From assembly GCA_904502105.1 (NCBI GenBank), contig CAJGDF010000135.1, forward strand, positions 1 through 5,141: 5,141 nt of DNA, read 5' to 3'. A program made the position numbers and the translations under genes. The notes beneath the pieces were generated by a model. That model ran no database searches. It was not told where the DNA came from and was given only the letters and a program-made list of their open reading frames with translations. Below, in pieces: positions 1 to 4,752 of this stretch. The DNA is from an uncultured Clostridia bacterium. Its GTDB lineage: Bacteria; Bacillota; Clostridia; Oscillospirales; UBA644. How positions within the stretch are numbered: the stretch's first letter is position 1; each line of letters begins with the position of its first letter.

Positions 1-1218
1 GATGTCTCGGTTGAAGTGGTGGAACCGGACCCTGTTCCCGAAATTGAACCCGAGCCCGAACCTGAACCCGAACCCGAAAAGCCCAAGCTTGATGTTCTTT
101 CTCTCCAGGATGAACAGATGCCTGAAAATCTTCTCAAGCTTGCGAAGGATTACAGTGTTATAGGTATGTCCGTTGTTGTTATCGAAAACGGTGATATTTC
201 ACACAGCTATGTTTACGGTAAGCAGGATAGGGGAGATTACGGTACAGAGCCCGTTGATTTTACATCCGACTCGATCATTCGTGTTGCGGGTGTTGCCGAA
301 ATGGTGTCGGCTCTCGGCGTAATGTCTCTTTGCGAACAGGGACTTCTTACTCTTGATGATCCTATCGGAAACTTTCTCGGATATACCGTTAAAAACCCGA
401 AGACCGATTCTGAAATTACTCTCCGTCAGCTTATGACTCACACGGCAGGTGTTTCCGACTACGGCGCATATAATGAGGTCGTTTACGGTGAGATAAAATA
501 TCAGACTCTTCAGAAAATGCTTGCGGGCGAACATGCAAAAAGTAATTTTTATTCTTACAAGCCCGGATATGATTACGATTTTTCAAACTTCGGATCTGCT
601 ATTGTCGGCTGTATAGTTTCAGCTGCTTCAGGTAAGCCGTTTAACGATTTTATGGTCGAGAATGTGTTCGATCCTCTGGCTATTGATGCCGCTTATTATT
701 CAACAGATATCAAGGACCGTTCAAATATTGCCACCATCTACCGTCAGAATGAGGTAAACTATAATCTTCAGGAGATGGATGAATTTAAAACAGATCTTGC
801 CGGTATTGCTGATGTTGATAACTATCGTATTGCTCACGGTAACCTTTACATCAGTGCCGCAGGTCTCTCCCGAATTGCTCAGCTTCTCCTCGAAAAAGGA
901 TCTATAGGCCTTGTTTCTGTTATTTCACCCGAATCTGTTGACAGTATGCTTTCCACTGCGGCTGCAGGCTCTCTTTATAAGGATGTGGGAAAAGGTCTTG
1001 CAGTTAATGTTAAAACAGACATTGTTCCCGGCAGAACACTTTACGGTCACGGCGGTGCGGCTTACGGAAGCACTGCGGAAATATTTATCGATCCCACAGA
1101 TAAGTCAGGCGTTGTGATCATTTGCAACGGCAGCTCAAATATGACCGATGATACGGGATTTTCTCTTATGGCAAAATCGTTTATTAAAGAAATTTATTCT
1201 TCTGTTATAGGCAAATAA
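1..1218 (+). CDS. Beta-lactamase/DD-peptidase-fold protein (PF00144-like), probable pseudoenzyme, 5' partial
   Basis: The frame is open from base 1 and has no stop upstream. The first possible start, GTG at 16, has no ribosome binding site and would give a protein without a signal peptide, so the true start lies left of the window. Residues are numbered from that GTG. Residues 11-21 are a Glu-Pro repeat, typical of an extracellular linker, and the rest (about 25-400) follows the class C beta-lactamase/D-Ala-D-Ala peptidase family. Landmarks are LTLDDPIGNFL, then ITLRQLMTHTAGV, FSNFGSAIVG and GHGGAAYGS near the end. Family members use a Ser-x-x-Lys nucleophile motif, a Tyr-x-Asn motif and a C-terminal His-x-Gly or Lys-Thr-Gly motif. 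Here the first reads G92-V-A-E95 (RVAGVAEM), so Ser and Lys are both replaced. The second reads F189-S-N191, so Tyr is replaced. H345-G-G is kept. I infer an exported protein that has the fold but little or no hydrolase activity, perhaps binding cell-wall peptides. The stop is one base before the ttcA-like start. Confidence 0.85.
   Translation, partial: DVSVEVVEPDPVPEIEPEPEPEPEPEKPKLDVLSLQDEQMPENLLKLAKDYSVIGMSVVVIENGDISHSYVYGKQDRGDYGTEPVDFTSDSIIRVAGVAEMVSALGVMSLCEQGLLTLDDPIGNFLGYTVKNPKTDSEITLRQLMTHTAGVSDYGAYNEVVYGEIKYQTLQKMLAGEHAKSNFYSYKPGYDYDFSNFGSAIVGCIVSAASGKPFNDFMVENVFDPLAIDAAYYSTDIKDRSNIATIYRQNEVNYNLQEMDEFKTDLAGIADVDNYRIAHGNLYISAAGLSRIAQLLLEKGSIGLVSVISPESVDSMLSTAAAGSLYKDVGKGLAVNVKTDIVPGRTLYGHGGAAYGSTAEIFIDPTDKSGVVIICNGSSNMTDDTGFSLMAKSFIKEIYSSVIGK
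46..78 (+). repeat. Glu-Pro coding hexanucleotide repeat
   Basis: Alternating GAA/GAG and CCC/CCT codons encode EPEPEPEPEPE within the upstream part of the hydrolase-like gene. Acidic proline-rich stretches of this kind usually form extended linkers between a membrane or wall anchor and an extracellular domain. The near-identical 6-bp units could vary in number by slippage without changing frame. Confidence 0.8.
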
Positions 1219-1219
1219 T

Positions 1220-1966
1220 ATGCAACATATTCTTTCATTATTACGTAAAGCCGTTGATGAATACGGCATGATAAACGAGGGCGACAGAATTGCGGTCGGC
1301 TGCTCCGGCGGCAAAGACTCAACGCTTATGCTCCTTGCACTTTCAAAGCTTTCCGCTTTTTATCCGAAAAAGTTTTCGGTTGTCGGTATCGCAATAGATA
1401 TGGGTTCAGGTATGGATTACACGCCGCTTATCGAGCTTTGCGAGCGTGAAAACATTGAATTCATAATCAAAAAAACGGAGATCAAAAAGATCATTTTCGA
1501 TATCCGAAAAGAGTCAAATCCCTGTTCTCTTTGTTCGAGAATGAGGCGTGGAAGCCTTAACGATGCGGCGCTTGAGGTCGGTGCAAATAAAGTTGCTCTC
1601 GGTCACCACCGCGACGACGTTATCGAAACATTCTTTCTCAGCCTTCTTCATGAATCCCGTCTTAACACTTTCCAACCTGTCACTTATCTTTCGAGAAAAG
1701 ATCTTACGGTTATTCGTCCAATGGTCTTTCTGCCCGAAAAAGATGTTAAAAACGCAGTCAGAAGGCTCGATATCCCCGTTCTTTTCAATCCTTGCCCCGC
1801 AAACGGCGAAACCGAACGCGAATCCATGAAAGATCTTCTTGCAGATCTCGATTATAAATACAGAGGTGTAAAAGAACGCATCTTCGGCGCTATCGAACGC
1901 TCAAATCTCAGCGGTTGGGAAAAAGTCACCGATAAAAAAGATCAGGCGGAAGATTCTCAAAACTAA
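1220..1966 (+). CDS. TtcA-family PP-loop ATPase (tRNA 2-thiocytidine synthetase-like)
   Basis: This 248-residue cytoplasmic protein belongs to the TtcA/TilS-like N-type ATP pyrophosphatases. In gammaproteobacteria TtcA adenylates C32 of certain tRNAs and, with a [4Fe-4S] cluster, replaces its oxygen with sulfur. The ATP-binding PP-loop SGGKDS is at residues 29-34. A CSLC pair at C102/C105 is followed by SRMRRG, and GHHRDDVIET lies near residue 130. A third cysteine, C192 (NPCPANG), matches the third cluster ligand, so all cluster and nucleotide-binding signatures are present. The length is somewhat shorter than E. coli TtcA. The ATG is one base after the stop of the preceding gene and has only a poor Shine-Dalgarno match, so translational coupling is likely. 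The N-terminus (LSLLRKAVDEYGMI) fits other Gram-positive members, which supports this start. Whether Firmicute members modify C32 or another tRNA position is unproven, so I give no symbol. Confidence 0.9.
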   Translation: MQHILSLLRKAVDEYGMINEGDRIAVGCSGGKDSTLMLLALSKLSAFYPKKFSVVGIAIDMGSGMDYTPLIELCERENIEFIIKKTEIKKIIFDIRKESNPCSLCSRMRRGSLNDAALEVGANKVALGHHRDDVIETFFLSLLHESRLNTFQPVTYLSRKDLTVIRPMVFLPEKDVKNAVRRLDIPVLFNPCPANGETERESMKDLLADLDYKYRGVKERIFGAIERSNLSGWEKVTDKKDQAEDSQN

Positions 1967-1986
1967 CGCAATATTTCGATTAATAC

Positions 1987-2023
1987 AAAACAGCAGCTCC
2001 GCATGATGCGGAACTGCTGTTTT
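1987..2023. terminator. Bidirectional intrinsic terminator
   Basis: Arms at 1987-2003 and 2007-2023 (AAAACAGCAGCTCCGCA against TGCGGAACTGCTGTTTT) pair over 17 positions with one mismatch, around a TGA loop. The flanking A-run and T-run give a U-tract on either strand. The hairpin starts 20 bases after the ttcA-like stop and ends directly after the stop of the convergent XRE gene, so it should end transcription from both sides. Confidence 0.85.
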
Positions 2024-2024
2024 A

Positions 2025-3191
2025 TCATTCCTGAGTTTTTTTGACCCATTCACTCCAACGGGGATCGGCTTGCATTTCGACTGCAACGTCATCACTGTCA
2101 GGAATACATATCCAAGGCCAATAGGACGGTAATTGTGCTGCGTGACTGTCGAAGTCCGTTCCTTTGGGGTTCAGTTTTACGTTTTTCAATAACGGGGATC
2201 CGAACGTCATATCTGTGTTCGAAGAGAATCTTTCACACTTTTTTATGTGCTCAAGAGCTTTATCAAGAGAATTGAAAGCTTTGTCATGTTTCCCGTTTCG
2301 CCATTGCATTGTTGACAGATAGAGATATAAATAAGCGGAAGTTTTTCTGTAGTTGCCGTATTCTCCGTCCGGACAAACTATATCAAAGATATCTGCCGCT
2401 TTCTTTATAAATTCTTCTGCTTCTTTGGTCGTGATGTTTTCGTAGTTTGCTGCAACAGCATCTCCGATCATTTCGGCCGCAATACCGAGAAGTTTTAAGA
2501 TCGTTTCGGAAAACTTTGCTGCGCGCTCTTTACCGTCGCAGGTCGTGAGTTGCAAAAAGTCTCTGCAACAATGAATGTCCGGAACGGTATCGGAAAGCAT
2601 ATCTGCTTTTTCATATTCTCCGATGTTTGCGTAAAGATGGGAGAGATTGATGATCGCAGTATTTCGTTCTGAACCGTTTTCGAGTATGGGAATTATTTTT
2701 TCGTATATAGCTATCGCTTCCGACCATTCTGTATATGTTCTGTGTCTCTCAACGTCAAAAATATCATATCCTTCATGATCTGTCAAATGATGCTCTCCGT
2801 AACGAACATAACCTGCATTGTAAAGCACCGAAGCAAGACAAAGCATAACTTTTTCGTTGGCGGGAAATTCGATCATCGCTTCCCTTGCAAGAGCAAGACA
2901 TTCATCAATATTGATATCCTCTCCGTTGTTTTGCGCGTTCATAGTATTGATCTTACATATGATCTCGTCGATCTTTTTTGAACGTTCATTATTGTACCCA
3001 AACAGTTCATCGATCGTTACTCCGAAATAATTGGCAATAGACGGCATAAGCTCCATATCAGGATAACTTCCGCCCGACTCCCAACGAGATACCGCCTGCG
3101 AAGTCACACCGAGTGCGTCTGCGAGCATTTCTTGTGTGCGTCCGTCTCTGTGTCGTAATTCACGTATTTTTGCGCCTAAATTAAGTTGCAT
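2025..3191 (-). CDS. XRE-family HTH transcriptional regulator with TPR-like C-terminal domain
   Basis: This is a 388-residue DNA-binding regulator. Residues 5-65 form an HTH_3/Cro-CI domain: IRELRHRDGRTQEMLADALG is followed by the recognition-helix stretch VTSQAVSRWESG and then ITIDELFGY-like closure (GVTIDELFGY). Residues about 95-320 are helical and suggest tetratricopeptide-type repeats, for example around 98-128 (ALAREAMIEFP, LASVLYNAGY), 156-200 (EAIAIYEKI, INLSHLYANIGEYEKADML) and 284-318 (YLYLSTMQWRNGKHDKAFNSLDKAL). The C-terminus is Trp-rich (W358, W360, W379, W382). The start is firm: GGAGG (complement of 3199-3203) lies 7 bases before the ATG, downstream of a good promoter. N-terminal XRE plus TPR is the layout of RRNPP peptide-sensing regulators such as NprR, but many clostridial XRE proteins with helical tails have no known peptide. 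Its ligand and targets cannot be read from the sequence. Confidence 0.88.
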   Translation of the reverse strand: MQLNLGAKIRELRHRDGRTQEMLADALGVTSQAVSRWESGGSYPDMELMPSIANYFGVTIDELFGYNNERSKKIDEIICKINTMNAQNNGEDINIDECLALAREAMIEFPANEKVMLCLASVLYNAGYVRYGEHHLTDHEGYDIFDVERHRTYTEWSEAIAIYEKIIPILENGSERNTAIINLSHLYANIGEYEKADMLSDTVPDIHCCRDFLQLTTCDGKERAAKFSETILKLLGIAAEMIGDAVAANYENITTKEAEEFIKKAADIFDIVCPDGEYGNYRKTSAYLYLYLSTMQWRNGKHDKAFNSLDKALEHIKKCERFSSNTDMTFGSPLLKNVKLNPKGTDFDSHAAQLPSYWPWICIPDSDDVAVEMQADPRWSEWVKKTQE

Positions 3192-3212
3192 ATTCGTGCC
3201 TCCAATATTTTT

Positions 3213-3226
3213 ATCACCGGTGTGAT
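3213..3226. promoter_or_regulatory. Candidate operator (inverted repeat at the XRE transcription start)
   Basis: ATCAC-CGGT-GTGAT is a perfect 5-bp inverted repeat around a 4-base centre, with CACCGGTG as an 8-bp palindromic core. It overlaps the predicted start of transcription of the XRE gene, a position suited to autorepression. Assigning it to the XRE protein is inference from position only. Confidence 0.4.
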
Positions 3227-3229
3227 CAT

Positions 3230-3258
3230 ATTATAGCACGTATGAGTGAAAAAAACAA
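3230..3258 (-). promoter_or_regulatory. Sigma-A promoter with extended -10 for the XRE gene
   Basis: Read on the minus strand, TTGTTT (complement of 3253-3258) lies 17 bases before TATAAT (complement of 3230-3235). TGC directly precedes the -10, giving an extended TGn motif. Transcription should start near 3223, leaving a leader of about 30 bases with a GGAGG site. Confidence 0.75.
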
Positions 3259-3275
3259 TTATCAAATAGTTGTTT
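3249..3275 (-). terminator. Weak intrinsic terminator after the small DUF2508-like gene
   Basis: On the minus strand AAACAA (complement of 3270-3275) pairs with TTGTTT (complement of 3253-3258). A further TAT/ATA pair sits inside, after one mismatch, and the T-tract totals seven. The stem is AT-only except for one pair, so termination may be leaky. It lies about 45 bases after the small gene's stop and overlaps the -35 box of the next gene. Confidence 0.45.
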
Positions 3276-3318
3276 CAAATTCAACTGTTGTTTGGGCTTG
3301 GCTTTGACATTTTGTTCT

Positions 3319-3573
3319 TTATTTATTACAAACGCACATCTTAAGCTTATCGTAAAGCTCACAGTATTCTTTTGAACAGCTGTCAAGCATCTCAATACAG
3401 CGGTCGATATCCTCGTCCGTTACCGCATAGTTAAAGCAAACCTGCGCAGAGTTCATTTTTCTTTTTGCTTCGATCATTTTTCGGCGCAGCTCTTGTTCGT
3501 ATTTTTCGGCGGTTTTTCTTGCCTTGTTTTCGGCTTGTCCTATAAAAATCGGCTGAAATGTAAAAGTTAACAT
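3319..3573 (-). CDS. Small cysteine-rich protein resembling DUF2508 (YaaL-like)
   Basis: This is an 84-residue, charged, helical protein without a signal peptide or membrane segment. Residues about 28-78 (ELRRKMIEAKRKMNSAQ, then FNYAVTDEDIDRCIEML and YCELYDKLK) resemble the DUF2508/YaaL pattern of an N-terminal helix, an F-N-Y-V-T-like turn, then I-D-x-x-I and a C-terminal helix with paired tyrosines. I make that assignment from memory of the family, with moderate confidence. YaaL has no established biochemical role; in Bacillus subtilis it is encoded next to recR and bofA. Six cysteines (C46, C59, C66, C71, C80, C82) in 84 residues is high and includes a C-terminal CVC. An AGGGAGA site (complement of 3581-3587) lies 7 bases before the ATG, which supports the start. 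That site is inside the arm of a long inverted repeat that begins just after spo0A, so expression may depend on read-through and be limited by RNA structure. Confidence 0.72.
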   Translation of the reverse strand: MLTFTFQPIFIGQAENKARKTAEKYEQELRRKMIEAKRKMNSAQVCFNYAVTDEDIDRCIEMLDSCSKEYCELYDKLKMCVCNK

Positions 3574-3634
3574 AAAAACATCTCCCTTGCAGATATAATC
3601 AGTTCAATTATATTCTGTAAGGGAGATTTTTATG
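3571..3634 (-). terminator. Long imperfect inverted repeat after spo0A: terminator-like hairpin that masks the next gene's RBS
   Basis: In the minus-strand RNA the hairpin begins one base after the spo0A stop codon. The core pairs 3581-3588 with 3619-3626 (TCTCCCTT/AAGGGAGA), has one mismatch, then 3590-3593 with 3614-3617, a one-base bulge, and 3594-3599 with 3607-3612, leaving a 7-base loop. After a two-base offset, the outer CATAAAAA (3571-3578) also matches TTTTTATG (3627-3634). The descending arm is followed by TGTTTTT, as in an intrinsic terminator, though the apical half is AU-rich. The same arm contains the AGGGAGA ribosome binding site and reaches the ATG of the small gene. It can act as a terminator, as an RBS-sequestering switch, or as both. 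Confidence 0.65.
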
Positions 3635-3635
3635 C

Positions 3636-4436
3636 TTATATTCTCAAACTTATTTTCGCATTCGTCTGCTTGTTTTTCAGACGAAGCTGATCTGCAAGCA
3701 TTGCAATAAATTCGGAATTAGTCGGCTTTCCTCTGTTGCCGTTTATAGAGTAACCGAAAATTCCGTTTAACACATCAATGTCGCCTCTGTCCCATGCAAC
3801 TTCTATTGCATGGCGGATAGCGCGTTCAACTCTTGACGATGATGTCTGATACTTCTTTGCTATGGTTGGGTAAACGATCTTTGTTACTGCGTTTATTGTG
3901 TCGGGGTTTTCAACAGCCATTATTATTGCTGTTCTGACATAGTGATAACCTTTTACGTGTGCCGGTATACCGATTTCGAGGATAAGACTTGTGACTTGAG
4001 ATTCGAGATCTATCTCTCCTGCGTCCGATCTTTCTTCCGAGATTTGTTTTACGGGTAAAGATGCCGATTTCCCGCACATCCGTTTTATCCGTTCATCGAG
4101 AATGTTGAAATCAAACGGCTTGATTATGTAATATTCTGCTCCGTATTGCATCGCTTCCCGGATAACCGTATCGCTAATTATAGACGATACCGCGATCATG
4201 TGCGGTTTGTTTTGCAACGAAGCGCACGATCTTAAAAATGCCAGTCCGTCTATAGGGGAAAGAACGATGTCGAAAAGCACAATATCCGGTGAAGATTCTT
4301 TTATCAGCTCCAATGCCTTTACCGGGTTTGAAGTACTTGCAATTATGTCGTATCCAAGCTCGGAAAGACGTTCCGCACAAGAATTTCTGTAATCATGCTG
4401 TTCGTCGATTATTATGATTTTTATCTTTTCCTGCAT
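3636..4436 (-). CDS. spo0A: Spo0A, sporulation response regulator
   Basis: This 266-residue master regulator of entry into sporulation binds 0A boxes once phosphorylated. The receiver domain (about 4-120) has acid-pocket residues D11/E12, the phospho-acceptor D56 (IVLFDIVLSPIDG), S84 in the Ser/Thr position and K106-P107 (IIKPFD), so it looks competent for phosphorylation. A variable linker (about 121-145) leads to the Spo0A_C domain (about 146-255). That domain is nearly canonical: HVKGYHYVRTAIIMAVENP, NAVTKIVYPTIAKKY, then the recognition region SSSRVERAIRHAIEVAWDRG and NGNRGKPTNSEFIAMLADQL. The receiver departs more from the usual sequence than the DNA-binding half does. The start is set by AGGAG (complement of 4444-4448), 7 bases before the ATG. 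spoIVB, the usual upstream neighbour in many spore formers, is absent; metA is divergent instead. Upstream 0A-like boxes point to autoregulation. Confidence 0.97.
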   Translation of the reverse strand: MQEKIKIIIIDEQHDYRNSCAERLSELGYDIIASTSNPVKALELIKESSPDIVLFDIVLSPIDGLAFLRSCASLQNKPHMIAVSSIISDTVIREAMQYGAEYYIIKPFDFNILDERIKRMCGKSASLPVKQISEERSDAGEIDLESQVTSLILEIGIPAHVKGYHYVRTAIIMAVENPDTINAVTKIVYPTIAKKYQTSSSRVERAIRHAIEVAWDRGDIDVLNGIFGYSINGNRGKPTNSEFIAMLADQLRLKNKQTNAKISLRI

Positions 4437-4477
4437 TATTTTGCTCCTGTCCTTTTATTTTGTTTTGTTGCTGCTTT

Positions 4478-4505
4478 ATAATATCATAAAACGTAGGAAA
4501 AACAA
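4478..4505 (-). promoter_or_regulatory. Candidate proximal sigma-A promoter of spo0A
   Basis: On the minus strand TTGTTT (complement of 4500-4505) lies 16 bases before TATTAT (complement of 4478-4483), which is preceded by TGA (extended -10). Transcription would start near 4471, about 35 bases before the ATG. The 0A-like box at 4513-4521 would be centred near -46, where Spo0A commonly activates sigma-A promoters. Confidence 0.55.
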
Positions 4506-4512
4506 CATGATT

Positions 4513-4521
4513 TTTGTCGGT
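4513..4521 (+). promoter_or_regulatory. 0A-like box 1 upstream of spo0A
   Basis: TTTGTCGGT matches 7 of 9 positions of the 0A box TTTGTCGAA. It lies just upstream of the candidate proximal spo0A -35 and faces box 2, forming an inverted pair. Confidence 0.45.
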
Positions 4522-4537
4522 ATCTCTGTACATGATT

Positions 4538-4546
4538 ATCGACAGG
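4538..4546 (-). promoter_or_regulatory. 0A-like box 2 upstream of spo0A
   Basis: On the minus strand CCTGTCGAT keeps the TGTCGA core of the 0A box (6 of 9 overall). With box 1 it makes an inverted repeat TGTCGGTA/TATCGACA with one mismatch, and it overlaps the predicted start of the distal spo0A promoter. Confidence 0.4.
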
Positions 4547-4548
4547 AT

Positions 4549-4578
4549 ATTATATTAATCCAAGATATTGTACTTGAA
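4549..4578 (-). promoter_or_regulatory. Candidate distal promoter of spo0A
   Basis: A perfect TATAAT (complement of 4549-4554) is preceded at 18 bases by a weak -35 match, TTCAAG. The predicted start near 4542 lies inside the 0A-like box at 4538-4546, so Spo0A bound there would block this promoter. No clear sigma-H promoter was found. Confidence 0.35.
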
Positions 4579-4641
4579 ATATTTGAAATCCACAATATAT
4601 AGCACGTTTTTTTACGGCTTAATGTGAGAAAAAGTGAATAT

Positions 4642-4650
4642 TTTGTCGAG
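4642..4650 (+). promoter_or_regulatory. 0A-like box 3 between spo0A and metA
   Basis: TTTGTCGAG matches 8 of 9 positions of the 0A box and is the best match in the window. It lies about 205 bases upstream of spo0A and about 43 bases upstream of the metA -35 box, so it could serve either gene. Confidence 0.45.
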
Positions 4651-4692
4651 CCTCCACGAAAAGAAATTTCTGCTTTTTTTATTCTTTTTCTA

Positions 4693-4721
4693 TTGACAAC
4701 ATTATGTAAAAGATGTATAAT
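4693..4721 (+). promoter_or_regulatory. Consensus sigma-A promoter of metA
   Basis: TTGACA (4693-4698) and TATAAT (4716-4721) match the consensus perfectly, with the ideal 17-base spacer. Transcription should begin near 4728, giving a leader of about 25 bases. That is too short for a SAM or T-box riboswitch. Confidence 0.9.
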
Positions 4722-4752
4722 AACATAAAAGAAATTATTAACGGTGTTTTTT

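Larger units (their letters stand above)
4437..4752. other. Divergent spo0A-metA intergenic control region
   Basis: These 316 AT-rich bases hold no convincing gene. They contain the spo0A ribosome binding site and candidate promoters on the minus strand, three 0A-box-like sequences, and the metA promoter on the plus strand. Between about 4560 and 4690 I see mostly A/T runs, a short perfect palindrome AGAAATTTCT (about 4664-4673), and no riboswitch-like fold. Confidence 0.7.

Noticed and set aside
16..18. GTG at 16 as the start of the hydrolase-like gene
   Set aside because: It has no ribosome binding site, the reading frame continues upstream to base 1, and a start here would leave an acidic linker exposed with no export signal.
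199..534. Minus-strand 111-codon frame inside the hydrolase-like gene
   Set aside because: It is a shadow frame of a gene with clear family motifs and has no ribosome binding site or recognisable domain.
3632..3712. Plus-strand ATG with a GGGAGA site created by the mirror arm of the inverted repeat, opening a frame of about 25 codons
   Set aside because: The frame is very short, antisense to the spo0A 3' end and has no promoter. The RBS-like sequence is explained by the inverted repeat.
4414..4602. Plus-strand 62-codon frame with a hydrophobic start, and an internal ATG at 4508 preceded by AGGA
   Set aside because: It overlaps the spo0A start and the spo0A control sites in antisense. The first ATG has no ribosome binding site and the hydrophobic run comes from T-rich promoter DNA. 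The shorter 31-codon version has a passable AGGA but no homology I recognise and no convincing promoter.
4621..4650. Sigma-H-like -10 (AGTGAATAT at about 4633-4641, plus strand)
   Set aside because: The -10 pattern fits, but no RNAGGAWWW-type -35 lies at the required distance, and it points toward metA rather than spo0A.
4603..4752. Possible SAM or T-box riboswitch ahead of metA
   Set aside because: The consensus promoter at 4693-4721 leaves only about 25 bases of leader, and no suitable stems are present upstream or downstream of it.
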